In this document: in pieces, positions 40,119 to 52,219 of the stretch
Layout of the letters: each line of letters starts with the position of its first letter
Numbering within the stretch: the stretch's first letter is position 1
NCBI GenBank assembly: GCA_028287105.1
Contig: JAQBQH010000266.1
Location: 29,159-93,158 of the forward strand
Length of the DNA: 64,000 bases
Reading direction: 5' to 3'
From: Myxococcales bacterium
GTDB taxonomy: Bacteria > Myxococcota_A > Polyangia > Palsa-1104
Notes under the pieces: model-generated
What the model saw: only the letters and a program-made list of their open reading frames with translations
Told to the model about the DNA's origin: nothing
Databases searched by the model: none
Translations under genes and position numbers: made by a program

Positions 40119-41260
40119 CGCTGTCCTTCCAGGACCCCCCGCGCGATCAGCATGCGCTGAATCTCGCTGGTGCCCTCCACGATCCTCATCATGCGTGCCT
40201 CGCGGTAGATCCCCTCCACGACGCAATCCCGCATGAATCCCATCCCACCGTGGATCTGGACCGCTCGATCGGCGGCGCGTCCGAGCGCCTCCGATGCGTA
40301 CAATTTAAGCATGGCCGCGTCTTGCGTCACCGTCTCGCCAGCATCCCGGCGGCTTGCAGCCGTGTAGAGCGCAGGCCGTAACATTGCGATATCCGTAGCT
40401 GTGTCTGCCAGCATGTGCTGGATCGCGGGCTGTTCCGCAATCGGCTTTTTGAACTGGACGCGGTTCTTGGCATGCGCGACCGAGACCGACAACAGCTCCT
40501 CCATGGTGCCGAGGCAGCGAGCGGCGAGAGAGAGGCGGCCGAGATCCAGAATGCGCATCGCGGTGGCGAAACCCTGGCCGATCTCACCGACAACGTTGCC
40601 GGCCGGGACTGGACAGTCCTCGAAGACGAGCTCGGCTTGCTTGATGACGTCCGAACCCATCGAGTCCTGGATGCGAGCGACCCGGAAACCGGGTGTGCCC
40701 CTTTCGACCACGAACGCGGTGATGCCGCCTCGCGCGCGGGTGGCCGGGTCGGTGACTGCGAAGACCGTGACCAGGTCGGCGATGTCGCCGCGCGAGATGT
40801 AGTGCTTGGTTCCGTTGAGGATGAACCGGTCCCCGTCGCGGACGGCGCGCGCCTCGATCGCTTGCGCGTCGGAGCCGGCGTTCGGCTCGGTGAGCGCGAA
40901 GGCGGCGATCCATTCGCCAGAGGCGAGCCGGGGCAGCCAGCGCTCTTTTTGTTCCTCGCTGCCAGCGAGGACGAGACCCATCACGCCGATCCCGTTGTTC
41001 CCGGAGATGAGCATGTTGAAGGCGGCGTGGGCGCGGCCGAGCTCTTCTTGCAGGACGGCGTGCGCCAGCGTCGAGAGTCCGAGGCCGCCGTAGCGTTCGG
41101 GAATGGTAATCCCGAAGTAGCCGAGCTCGCGTAGGGTCGCGACGAGCTCTTCCGGGATCTTGCGCTCTCGTTCGATCTCGAGCGTGCGCGGCCGCAGGTC
41201 GCGATCGACCAGACGCCGCGTCTGCGTGCGCAGGAGCTCGATGTCCTGGGGCAACTGCAC
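40115..41260 (-). CDS. Acyl-CoA dehydrogenase
   Basis: A 381-residue flavoenzyme, the standard length when started at GTG 41260 (LPQDIELLRTQTRRLVDRDL). Conserved segments: GYFGITIPERYGGLGLS, FALTEPNAGSDAQAI, LNGTKHYISRGDIAD and the C-terminal YREARMMRIVEGTSEIQRM, where the Glu of RIVEGTSEI lies in the position of the catalytic base. It oxidises an acyl-CoA ester to its enoyl form in the cytoplasm or at the membrane. Followed by the coupled lipase-like gene; divergent from the PEGA pseudokinase, 70 bases away. Confidence 0.93.
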   Translation of the reverse strand: MQLPQDIELLRTQTRRLVDRDLRPRTLEIERERKIPEELVATLRELGYFGITIPERYGGLGLSTLAHAVLQEELGRAHAAFNMLISGNNGIGVMGLVLAGSEEQKERWLPRLASGEWIAAFALTEPNAGSDAQAIEARAVRDGDRFILNGTKHYISRGDIADLVTVFAVTDPATRARGGITAFVVERGTPGFRVARIQDSMGSDVIKQAELVFEDCPVPAGNVVGEIGQGFATAMRILDLGRLSLAARCLGTMEELLSVSVAHAKNRVQFKKPIAEQPAIQHMLADTATDIAMLRPALYTAASRRDAGETVTQDAAMLKLYASEALGRAADRAVQIHGGMGFMRDCVVEGIYREARMMRIVEGTSEIQRMLIARGVLEGQR

Positions 41261-41330
41261 GATTCCAGAATAGCCGTAATTCTCGGCGGTGAGCAAATCG
41301 GCGTTCTGTCGTGATAGCCTCGTTCCGGCG

Positions 41331-43742
41331 ATGGACCCGGGCAAGCGCACGTTCTACCTCGGGCGGTACAACTGCATCGAGCAGTTGGGCACTGGGCCCA
41401 TTGGCGAAACGTACCGCGCAAAAATCTATGGTGTCGCGGGCTTCGAGAAGCAGTTCGCGGTCAAGCGGCTGCATCCTCACCTGAGTGAAGACGAGGCCTT
41501 CGTCGCCCGTTTCGTGCAAGCTGCGTCGGCGTTCGCTGCTCTCGAGCACCCGCAGATCGTTCGCGTGCACGAGGTGAACGCGCAGGGGGCGCACTACTAC
41601 ATTGTGGCCGATCTCGTCCGCGGCCTGGACCTGCGACGGCTGCTGGACCTTCTGCAGCATCGCGGCGAGGCGCTCGCGGCCGACGCCGCCATGACCATCG
41701 CGGTCGACGTCGCCGAGGCGCTCGAGTACGCGCACGGTAAGACCAACATTCTGCCCGGCGGGGTACTCCATCTCGGACTGACGGCGCCGTCGGTGATGGT
41801 GACCTATGAGGGTGACGTCAAGCTGATCGACGTCGGGCTCCTGGCGGCATTCGTGCGGGAGGGGTGGAGCGCAGACGATGCATTGACGCCGACGCTCTCG
41901 TACCTCGCGCCCGAGACGTGGCGCGGCCAGGGGATCGATGCGCGCGCGGACGTGTTTTCGCTCGGTGTCGTGCTGCACGAGCTGCTCGGGGGTTCGCGCG
42001 TTTTCCTTAGCGACCGCGCCGACGAGCTCCGGCGCGCCATCGAGAATGGGCCGCCGCCGCCGCCGCCGGCTGACGGGCGGCTTCAGGAGATCGTGACGCG
42101 GGCGCTGCAGCCCGATCGGGAACGGCGCTTCGCGTCGGTCGCAGAGATGCGCGCTGCGATTCTCGCGATCTTGGGAGCGCGCGCGGAGCGGGCGCGGAAC
42201 GACCTGTCCGCGGTGGTTCGACGCCTCGCGATGCCACGAGAGAAGCGGACGGGCGCGTTCGCGGCCGTGGTGCTGCCGCCGGCAGTGAGCGGATTGTCGA
42301 CGCCGATCGCGACGACGCCGCCTCCGATTCCGTCGACGTCTCCGCCGCGTGCATGGTCGCCGCCGACCGCGAAGCCGCCGGCTGCACCGACGATATCGGC
42401 GCCGCCGCACTACAACACGCTCGCCGGCATCGGGCCCGAGGACCAGGCGCTCGTTCCGATCGAGCTGATCGAGCTGCCCGGCAAGCCGACCGAAAAGGGA
42501 ATGGCGACGGTCCATCCCGACGATGCCGAGACCAATCGGTTCGCCAAGAGCGACGCACAGGAGCTTGCGGGGTCGCGGGAAAGTCTCGCGACGATCCGGA
42601 CAACGACGCCGTCCGTCGACGAGCCGGCGAAGCCACCGGAAACTGCGGTTGCCGGCGCGCACGCACGCGGCGGGTCCTCGGACTCGCAACCTGGGTCGGA
42701 ACCGTCGGTTGCCGCGACGAACGGGCACATGGCAGCGCCGGCGCCGAGCGCGCCCGAGGCGTCGTGGACACCGCCCGCCATGGCGCCCCCGCCCGCCCCC
42801 TCACCGGTGCCCGTGTTCGCGCCGCCGTCGAACGAGCGGCCGGAGCCGGTCGAGCCGCCGGCGCGCTCGTCGGTGCCGTCCGCGCCGCTGCGGCCGCGTT
42901 CGGGGACCAGCCGTGCGGTGCTTGGTGTCGTCGTACTGCTAGTGGCCGCCAGCGGGCTCGCCATCTGGGCGGGGCTGGGTAATGGGGACCGCCAGACGGG
43001 CGATAGCACCGCGGCCAAGAGCACAACGCCGGTGGTCGCCGCGTTGTCGGTTGATTTGGCGCGCGCGAGTGAGGATCTGGCGCAACTCGCCGCCGTCCCG
43101 CAGGACCTCGGCAGCCCGGTCGCAATCGCGGCGAAGGCGGCGCAACCTGCCGCGGCAGCCGCTATGACGACGGGGCAGCGACGCACGCAGGCAGCGGCGC
43201 CAGCCGCGCCGACCGCGGCGCCACCGTCCGCAGCACCGACCACCGCAGCGCCGACCACCGCAGCGGCCGGTATGGCGCGCTCCGCGGCCGCGTCCCCGGA
43301 GGGGACGTTCGAAGTGGTGACGACGCCGGCGGGGGCGGCGCTGTTCGTGGACGGAGAGCCGCGGGGCACGACGCCGGCGCAGCTGAGCGTCGCGGCCGGG
43401 GCACACAAGCTGGTGATCGCGGGCGAGGGGCAGAAGCTGGTCAAGCGCGAGGTCACGGTGACGCCCGGTGGGCGGCTCGAGCTGACCTTGGAGGCGGCGA
43501 AGCTACCGCCGAGTGTCGCCGGCGGCGAGGGGCTCAAGGTGCGGTGCAAGACGCGCGGCGAAGTGCGTCTCTACGTCGACGGCGAAGACAGCGGCCGCAG
43601 CTGTCCGAACGAAGAGCGGATCAGCGTCACCGCGGGACCGCACAAGATCGGGTTGTACTCGCCACGAACCGACGAAATGCACGAGGTGGAGCAGGAAGTT
43701 GCGCAAGGCAACAACTCCACGCGCGTATACGTAAAATACTGA
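41331..43742 (+). CDS. PEGA-domain pseudokinase (STK fold, catalytic residues lost)
   Basis: An 803-residue membrane protein. Kinase-like N-terminus: degenerate Gly loop GTGPIGETYRA, Lys in FAVKRLHPHLS (about 44), then HLGLTAPSVMV where HRDLKPEN should be (about 147; Asp to Gly, Lys to Thr, Asn to Ser) and IDVGLL for DFG (about 166). The loss of the catalytic Asp makes phosphotransfer unlikely. A Pro/Ala-rich linker (about 300-525), one membrane helix (SRAVLGVVVLLVAASGLAIWAG, about 526-548) and a PEGA domain (TPAGAALFVDGEPRGTTPAQL, about 660-725) follow, then a second short beta domain. ATG 41331 is the start that gives the kinase opening. Confidence 0.85.
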   Translation: MDPGKRTFYLGRYNCIEQLGTGPIGETYRAKIYGVAGFEKQFAVKRLHPHLSEDEAFVARFVQAASAFAALEHPQIVRVHEVNAQGAHYYIVADLVRGLDLRRLLDLLQHRGEALAADAAMTIAVDVAEALEYAHGKTNILPGGVLHLGLTAPSVMVTYEGDVKLIDVGLLAAFVREGWSADDALTPTLSYLAPETWRGQGIDARADVFSLGVVLHELLGGSRVFLSDRADELRRAIENGPPPPPPADGRLQEIVTRALQPDRERRFASVAEMRAAILAILGARAERARNDLSAVVRRLAMPREKRTGAFAAVVLPPAVSGLSTPIATTPPPIPSTSPPRAWSPPTAKPPAAPTISAPPHYNTLAGIGPEDQALVPIELIELPGKPTEKGMATVHPDDAETNRFAKSDAQELAGSRESLATIRTTTPSVDEPAKPPETAVAGAHARGGSSDSQPGSEPSVAATNGHMAAPAPSAPEASWTPPAMAPPPAPSPVPVFAPPSNERPEPVEPPARSSVPSAPLRPRSGTSRAVLGVVVLLVAASGLAIWAGLGNGDRQTGDSTAAKSTTPVVAALSVDLARASEDLAQLAAVPQDLGSPVAIAAKAAQPAAAAAMTTGQRRTQAAAPAAPTAAPPSAAPTTAAPTTAAAGMARSAAASPEGTFEVVTTPAGAALFVDGEPRGTTPAQLSVAAGAHKLVIAGEGQKLVKREVTVTPGGRLELTLEAAKLPPSVAGGEGLKVRCKTRGEVRLYVDGEDSGRSCPNEERISVTAGPHKIGLYSPRTDEMHEVEQEVAQGNNSTRVYVKY

Positions 43743-43754
43743 CAAGGAGATTCA

Positions 43755-44216
43755 ATGGGGAAGGTACTGGCGGCGATCGGCGTCATTTGCATGCTGTCTG
43801 GCGCGGTGCGTGCCGAAGAGACGCAGAAGCAGAAGGACATCCGCAAGCTGCTCAAGATCACCGGCTCGGGAGAGCTCGGCACGCAGGTGATGAGTCAGAT
43901 GATCGGCAGCATGAAGAAGGCGATGCCGAACGTGCCCGATAAGTTCTGGGGCGACTTCATGAAGGAAGTCCGTACCGAGGAGCTGATCGACCTCATCGTC
44001 CCGGTCTACGATCGCAACCTGGCGCCGGACGACATCAAAGAGCTCATCCACTTCTACGAGTCACCGACCGGGAAGAAGTTCGTCTCGGTGCTGCCGAAGA
44101 TCACCCAGGAGTCGATGGTCGTCGGCGAGAAGTGGGGTCGCGAGCTGGCGGAGCGCGTGATCAAGAAGCTGAATGCACCGGCCGAGGCCGACAAGAAGGC
44201 CGGCGCCAAGAAGTAG
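43755..44216 (+). CDS. Secreted DUF2059 protein
   Basis: A 153-residue exported protein: signal (KVLAAIGVICMLSGAVRAEE), then LLKITGSGELGTQVMSQMI and LAPDDIKELIHFYESPTGKKFVSVLP, the DUF2059 signature in which the FYESPTGKK motif is conserved. AAGGAG precedes ATG 43755. Function of the family is not known; it is periplasmic and often near cell-envelope genes. It starts 12 bases after the pseudokinase, probably the same transcript. Confidence 0.87.
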   Translation: MGKVLAAIGVICMLSGAVRAEETQKQKDIRKLLKITGSGELGTQVMSQMIGSMKKAMPNVPDKFWGDFMKEVRTEELIDLIVPVYDRNLAPDDIKELIHFYESPTGKKFVSVLPKITQESMVVGEKWGRELAERVIKKLNAPAEADKKAGAKK

Positions 44217-44222
44217 CCGCGC

Positions 44223-45587
<1,365 letters not shown>

Positions 45588-45603
45588 CTATCGGGGTCGT
45601 GCG

Positions 45604-45632
45604 ATTCTAACGCGCACGGTCGGGACGGTCAA
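45604..45632 (-). promoter_or_regulatory. Candidate promoter for the FHA-sigma-54 activator
   Basis: Minus-strand -35 TTGACC (45627-45632), exact 17-base spacer, -10 TAGAAT (45604-45609, 5 of 6). Predicted start near 45597, about nine bases before ATG 45587, so the activator can be made separately from the upstream kinase. Confidence 0.55.
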
Positions 45633-45653
45633 ACCAGAGTTGTGCGTCTTTTC

Positions 45654-47825
<2,172 letters not shown>

Positions 47826-47867
47826 AGCCGGCCAAGCATAGCATGCTGCGGCGGGTTATTATGAGCT

Positions 47868-48323
47868 GTGCCGCCCCGGGCCACCACCGACGCGCTCGTC
47901 CGGCTCCGTCACGCCGAGGAGCAGGAGGCGATGCGCGGCCTCGAGCGCGCCCGAGACTCCGTCGACCGGGCGCGAGCGCTGCGGGATCAAGCGGTTGCGG
48001 CTCAGGCGGAGCTGGCGGAACGGACGCGCAGGGGGCCCGGAGCGGCGGCGCGGACCGCCGGCAAGCTGGGGCGACACGAGGCCCATCGCGCCGAGCTCCG
48101 GGCGCAGCTCGACAGCGCCGGCGAACGGGTCGCGGCGACGGCGCGGGGGCTCCGCGAGGCCACGCAAGCCCTCGCCGAGGCGCAGAAGCAGGTCGAGCAG
48201 GCGCTGCGCGCGCGCGAGGCGGTCGAGTCGCAGCGCCAGGCGGACGACAAGCAGGAGACGCGCAAACGAGACCGGCGCGAGCAGGCGGCCAGCGACGACC
48301 GCTGGCGGCCGCCCAAGCGCTGA
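47868..48323 (+). CDS. Coiled-coil protein, FliJ/YscO-like
   Basis: A 151-residue, almost entirely helical protein: LVRLRHAEEQEAMRGLERARDS and LREATQALAEAQKQVEQALRAREAVE. The length and the Glu/Arg-rich heptads resemble FliJ or YscO, stalk-side proteins of flagellar or type III export, but no such genes are here. A general coiled coil is equally possible. GTG 47868 is the start; it is divergent from the kinase. A TATTAT box lies five bases before it, giving another short-leader candidate. Confidence 0.6.
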   Translation: MPPRATTDALVRLRHAEEQEAMRGLERARDSVDRARALRDQAVAAQAELAERTRRGPGAAARTAGKLGRHEAHRAELRAQLDSAGERVAATARGLREATQALAEAQKQVEQALRAREAVESQRQADDKQETRKRDRREQAASDDRWRPPKR

Positions 48324-48381
48324 GCGCGGCGCCCGCCCGGCGCCCGGGCCGCTGCCCACAGTCGTACGCGGCGGACTGAAG

Positions 48382-48411
48382 TTGACGTCGGTGAAACCCG
48401 GGCGGTAATGT
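48382..48411 (+). promoter_or_regulatory. Candidate promoter for the MBL-like lipoprotein
   Basis: -35 TTGACG (48382-48387), 18-base spacer, -10 TAATGT (48406-48411). Expected transcription start 48418, exactly ATG 48418, hence leaderless. There is no Shine-Dalgarno before the ATG. Confidence 0.45.
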
Positions 48412-48417
48412 GCCCGC

Positions 48418-49542
48418 ATGCGCACGCTGCCGATCGTCGCCGCCGTATCGCTCATGGGTGCAGGACTGGGCTGCGGCCCGATGACGGAGCTCGGGCTGAT
48501 CAAGCCCAAGTCGTCGACGGGCGGAGTGGTCCACGCCTATACGCAGGGAGGCGCCGGCGGACACGCCAACGTCTACTGGTTCGACACGCAGGCGGGCCCC
48601 ATCGTCGTCGACGTGCCGGTCTCGACGTCCGAAGCCAAGAAGATGCGGAAGCAGATGATCCGCCCCTACCGCATCTACATCACCGAGGCCGATCCGGTGC
48701 GCTTCGGAGGCCTCGCGACGATGAAGATTCCCGACGTGCCGGCGTACACCACGCCGGCCATCGCCACCGAGATCCAGAATCACGGCGATCAGCGGCTCGG
48801 CCCGTTTCATCGCAAGAACCCCGACGACGTACCCGGCCACGTCGAGGCGCCGTCGCCGGCCATCGAAGAGCGCGCGCACGACTTGATCGGCGGCGTCGAG
48901 GTCGAGCTGCTCCCGCTCGGGCCTGCCGCGGCAGAGGCGTCGCTGGCCGTGTTCATCTCGAAGACCGGCGAGCTCATCACCGGTGACGTCGTCGCCGGCA
49001 AGGAGCACCTCGACCTCACGTGGGGCCGCTCCAAGGTGTGGCAGGACCGCATCGCCGAGCTCAAGGCGCTCGAGCCGAAGCTGGTCTATCCCGGTCACGG
49101 CGCAGCCGGCGGCCCCGAGCTGCTCGACGAGACGCTGACCTACTTGAAGACCTTCCACGACATCGTCGCCGGCAAGGTCAAGCAGGGCGCGCCCGCGAAG
49201 GTCTCGAAGAACGACGCGGCGGACATCAAGCGCCAGATGCTGGCGAAGTATCCCAAGCTCGGCCGCGCCGAGCTGCTCGACCGCTCGATCCCGGCCGAGT
49301 ACGCGGTGCAGCTCGCGGAGCTCGCGCCGGCACCGCCGAGCGATCCCAACGCGCCGGGAGCCACGCCGGGCGCCGGCACTGCCCCCGCGGGCTCGCCCCC
49401 ACCCGCCACGGCGACCCCGTCGACGACCAGCTCGTCACCGGCCACGTCGCCGGCCGGCGGAGGCGCATCCGGCGGCATGGACGACCTCCTGGGCGCCGAC
49501 AGCGGCAGCTCCAAAGGCAAGAAGAAGAAAGGGAAGAAGTAG
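48418..49542 (+). CDS. Degenerate MBL-fold lipoprotein
   Basis: A 374-residue lipoprotein: MRTLPIVAAVSLMGAGLGC (lipobox GLGC). The body follows metallo-beta-lactamase order: HANVYWFDTQAGPIVVDVP, then IYITEADPVRFGGLA where H-x-H-x-D-H should be, later LFI-like strand AVFISKTGELITGDVV and KLVYPGHGAAGG (the final His motif kept). With the first metal motif lost, it is probably not an active hydrolase. A Thr/Pro/Ala/Ser tail and a Lys/Gly end follow (about 305-374). Possible ligand-binding or structural role. Confidence 0.72.
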   Translation: MRTLPIVAAVSLMGAGLGCGPMTELGLIKPKSSTGGVVHAYTQGGAGGHANVYWFDTQAGPIVVDVPVSTSEAKKMRKQMIRPYRIYITEADPVRFGGLATMKIPDVPAYTTPAIATEIQNHGDQRLGPFHRKNPDDVPGHVEAPSPAIEERAHDLIGGVEVELLPLGPAAAEASLAVFISKTGELITGDVVAGKEHLDLTWGRSKVWQDRIAELKALEPKLVYPGHGAAGGPELLDETLTYLKTFHDIVAGKVKQGAPAKVSKNDAADIKRQMLAKYPKLGRAELLDRSIPAEYAVQLAELAPAPPSDPNAPGATPGAGTAPAGSPPPATATPSTTSSSPATSPAGGGASGGMDDLLGADSGSSKGKKKKGKK

Positions 49543-49570
49543 CACCAAACCCCGCGATCGCAGTACGATA

Positions 49571-49581
49571 GGGGAGGAGGT
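49571..49581 (+). promoter_or_regulatory. Shine-Dalgarno preceding a probable ATT start
   Basis: GGGGAGGAGGT sits five bases before ATT 49587. No ATG, GTG or TTG in the conserved frame lies near it. The site argues for ATT as the start of the phosphoribosyltransferase. Confidence 0.6.
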
Positions 49582-49586
49582 GCGTC

Positions 49587-50063
49587 ATTCCCGGCGACGG
49601 TCCGCGTCGTGACATTACGTGGCAGGAGTTCGGCGAGCTGTGCAAGCAGCTCGCGCAGGCGGTGTATGCCCGCGGCCCGGTCGATGCGGTCGTTGGCATC
49701 GCGCGCGGCGGCTCAATCGTCGGCGCCACGCTGAGCTTCATGCTCAACAAAGAGTACTTTCCCATCCGCCTGGCCAAGCGCGGCGGCGTCACGCGCGTCA
49801 TCGTGCCGCCCACGCGTGATCTGGCGGATCGCACGGTCGCGCTCGTCGACGATCTCTCGCGCACCGGCGACACCTTTCGCATCGCCATGCACGAGCTGAA
49901 GCGCGTCGGCATCAAGGACGCGTTCACGGTCGCGCTGGTGCGCCGCGAGCCGGGCTTTCGTCCCGATTTGGCCGCGACAACGGCGTCGGCGGTCGACAAG
50001 GTCGCCTTCCCGTGGGGCCGCGAGGAGCTGGTCAACGGGCGCTTCGAGCTGCGCAAGCTCTAG
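49587..50063 (+). CDS. Phosphoribosyltransferase-fold protein, probable ATT start
   Basis: A 158-residue PRTase-type protein: ITWQEFGELCKQLAQAV, VVGIARGGSIVGATLS, then TVALVDDLSRTGDTF (the PRPP-binding loop with two Asp, about residue 90-105) and the C-terminal VAFPWGREELV. The N-terminal conserved helix starts well upstream of the first GTG (49662), so the shorter gene is not credible. The frame has no ATG, GTG or TTG before it; ATT 49587 lies five bases after GGGGAGGAGGT. It probably salvages a base or regulates nucleotide use; it may resemble xanthine or hypoxanthine type enzymes. Confidence 0.75.
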   Translation: MPGDGPRRDITWQEFGELCKQLAQAVYARGPVDAVVGIARGGSIVGATLSFMLNKEYFPIRLAKRGGVTRVIVPPTRDLADRTVALVDDLSRTGDTFRIAMHELKRVGIKDAFTVALVRREPGFRPDLAATTASAVDKVAFPWGREELVNGRFELRKL

Positions 50064-50090
50064 GTAACTCCGCGACGCGCTGCAGCAATT

Positions 50091-50120
50091 CTGCCAAACA
50101 TCGGCAGGCCTTGATTATTT
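50091..50120 (+). terminator. Possible terminator between PRTase and nuoA
   Basis: CTGCC and GGCAG form a 5-base stem with a 7-base loop (50091-50107), followed by a T-rich run (TTGATTATTTT). It is weak by stem length, but the T-rich tract is the best in this region. Confidence 0.35.
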
Positions 50121-50139
50121 TCGCCGTTCGCGTTATGCG
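50111..50139 (+). promoter_or_regulatory. Weak candidate nuoA promoter
   Basis: -35 TTGATT (50111-50116), 17-base spacer, -10 TATGCG (50134-50139), then ATG 50148 after eight bases. A bulged inverted repeat (CCGTTCGC against GCGAAACGG, about 50123-50143) overlaps it and could be an operator. Confidence 0.25.
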
Positions 50140-50147
50140 AAACGGTC

Positions 50148-50555
50148 ATGCAGTTCGAGCTCGCCAGCATCTTCTTCTTCGTGGTGGTCGGGCTCTCCGT
50201 ACCGCTGGTGATGCTCGGCCTCGGGTGGCTCGTGCGCCCGCGCGTCCCAAATCCGCAGAAGCTGGCCGTCTACGAATGCGGTGAAGTGGCGGTGCAGTCG
50301 GCGTGGTTCAACTTCAACCCGCGCTTCTACATCGTGGCGCTGGTGTTCCTCGTGTTCGACGTCGAGGTCGCCTTCACCTACCCGGTCGCCGTCGTCTTCC
50401 GCCGCTGGGTGCTGCGCGGCCAGGGCGGCTTCGCGTTCGTCGAGCTGTTGCTGTTCGTGGCCATCCTGGCGCTGGGGCTCGCCTATGTCTGGCGGCACGG
50501 CGACCTCGAGTGGATCAAGGCCACGCGCCGGGACACGCTCGACGAGGCACCCTAG
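50148..50555 (+). CDS. nuoA: NADH-quinone oxidoreductase subunit A
   Basis: A 135-residue membrane subunit with three helices. The conserved loop [20 protein letters not shown] (about residues 43-62) and [15 protein letters not shown] are the NuoA motifs. Part of complex I's membrane arm, near the quinone site. First gene of the nuo operon; the next gene starts directly after its stop. The usual nuoB does not follow. Confidence 0.95.
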   Translation: MQFELASIFFFVVVGLSVPLVMLGLGWLVRPRVPNPQKLAVYECGEVAVQSAWFNFNPRFYIVALVFLVFDVEVAFTYPVAVVFRRWVLRGQGGFAFVELLLFVAILALGLAYVWRHGDLEWIKATRRDTLDEAP

Positions 50556-51086
50556 ATGGACGCGGCCGCCATCTTCGACACCGTCGTGCGCGCGCACGGC
50601 GATGCCGCCTACGAGCTTACCCTCGACGGGACCAAGGACCCGTTTTTCCGCGTGCGAGCGGCGAGCTGGCGCGAGGTCGCGCTCTTTTTGCGCGACGACC
50701 CGGCGCTCGACTTCCAGTTCCTGCAGAACCTGACCGCGGTCGACTGGATCAAGCAGGAGCGGCTCGAGGTCGTCTATCACTTCTGGTCCTATCGCCTGCG
50801 CCACGGCTGCGTCGTGAAGATCGATCTGCCGCGCGACAAAGCGGAAGTCGCGTCGGTGGCGACCATCTGGAAGGCCGCCAACTGGCACGAGCGCGAGCAG
50901 TTCGATCTGCTCGGCGTCGCTTTCCTGGACCACCCCGATCTGCGCCGCATCTTGATGCCGGACGACTGGCCCGGGCATCCCATGCGGAAGGATTACGTGG
51001 AAGCCTCCGCCTATCGCGGCATGCCGACGACCCGCGCCAACACGCTCGAGCTCCTGCCCATCTGGGACAAGGACAAGAAGCCGTGA
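50556..51086 (+). CDS. nuoC: NADH-quinone oxidoreductase subunit C
   Basis: A 176-residue soluble subunit: [24 protein letters not shown] (about 50-75), [33 protein letters not shown] (about 110-145, the NuoC core). It is at the peripheral-membrane junction of complex I. A separate polypeptide, not fused to NuoD. It overlaps nuoD by four bases (GTGA). Confidence 0.95.
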   Translation: MDAAAIFDTVVRAHGDAAYELTLDGTKDPFFRVRAASWREVALFLRDDPALDFQFLQNLTAVDWIKQERLEVVYHFWSYRLRHGCVVKIDLPRDKAEVASVATIWKAANWHEREQFDLLGVAFLDHPDLRRILMPDDWPGHPMRKDYVEASAYRGMPTTRANTLELLPIWDKDKKP

Positions 51087-52219
51087 GCGAGCTCATCCTC
51101 GCGTACGAAGCCTCGGGCGAAGAGATGACCCTCAACATGGGTCCGCAGCACCCGTCCACGCACGGCGTCATCCGCTTCATCATCCGCACCGACGGCGAAG
51201 TGATGCACGAGGCGATCCCCGACGTCGGCTTTTTGCATCGCGCCATCGAGCACATCGCGGAGAAGTGCACCTACGAAGGCTTCATGCCGTACACCGATCG
51301 CGTCGACTACGTCTGCGCGATGCCCGCCAATCACGTGTGGGCGATGGCGGTGGAGAAGCTGGCCGATCTCGAGGTGCCCGAGCGCGCCGAATATCTGCGC
51401 GTCATCAGCGACGAGCTCAACCGGATCTCGTCGCACTGCATCGCGCTCGGCGCGACGGCGATGGACATCGGCGCCATCACGCCGTTCACGTACATCTTGC
51501 GCGAGCGCGAGTACGTCAACGAGCTGCTCGAGATGCTGTGCGGCGCGCGGCTCACGTACAATTATCACCGCATCGGCGGCGTCGGTTGGGACATGCCGGC
51601 CGGTTGGCGCGACAAGGTGCTGCGCTGGTGCGATCACTTCGAGCCGGTGATGGCGGAGTTCGATCGGCTGATCACGAACAACGAGCTCTTCGTGCGCCGC
51701 CTCGCCAACCTGGCGGTCATCAGCGCCGACGAAGCGATGAGCTACGGGCTGGTCGGCCCCAACCTGCGCGCCTCGGGCGTCGACTTCGACGTGCGCCGCG
51801 ACGTCCCCTACTCGATTTATCCCAAACTGAAGTTCGACGTTCCCGTCGGCCGCGGCCTCGTCGGCAGCGTCGGTGACGCGTGGGACCGCTACTGGGTGCG
51901 CGCGCAGGAGTGGCGCCAGTCGGTGACGATGATCCGTCAGTGCCTGGCGCAGATCGACGGCACCGACAAGGAGTTCTGGAAGCAGCCGAAGAAGCTCAAG
52001 CCCAAGGGCGACGCCATGGTGCGCGTCGAGGCGGCGCGCGGCGACATGAGCTGCTACGTCGTCGGCGACGGCGGCACCAACGCCTATCGCGCGCGCTTCC
52101 GCACCGGCAGCTTCGACGCCATGGGGATCATTCGCGAGAAGTCGCGCGGGCTCATGGTGGCCGACCTGGTGGCGCTCATCGCGTCGCTCGACGTGGTGGC
52201 GCCGGAGATCGACCGCTGA
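51083..52219 (+). CDS. nuoD: NADH-quinone oxidoreductase subunit D
   Basis: A 378-residue 49-kDa subunit, related to NiFe-hydrogenase large subunits. It has [29 protein letters not shown] (quinone-site His/Tyr region), and [18 protein letters not shown] near the end. The Ni-binding Cys are absent as usual. It binds quinone together with NuoB and NuoH. It overlaps nuoC by GTGA, and nuoH by CTGA. Confidence 0.96.
   Translation: MSELILAYEASGEEMTLNMGPQHPSTHGVIRFIIRTDGEVMHEAIPDVGFLHRAIEHIAEKCTYEGFMPYTDRVDYVCAMPANHVWAMAVEKLADLEVPERAEYLRVISDELNRISSHCIALGATAMDIGAITPFTYILREREYVNELLEMLCGARLTYNYHRIGGVGWDMPAGWRDKVLRWCDHFEPVMAEFDRLITNNELFVRRLANLAVISADEAMSYGLVGPNLRASGVDFDVRRDVPYSIYPKLKFDVPVGRGLVGSVGDAWDRYWVRAQEWRQSVTMIRQCLAQIDGTDKEFWKQPKKLKPKGDAMVRVEAARGDMSCYVVGDGGTNAYRARFRTGSFDAMGIIREKSRGLMVADLVALIASLDVVAPEIDR

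Noticed and set aside
49619..49819. Small frame overlapping the phosphoribosyltransferase
   Set aside because: The overlapping frame 49587-50063 has the PRPP-loop and conserved ends.
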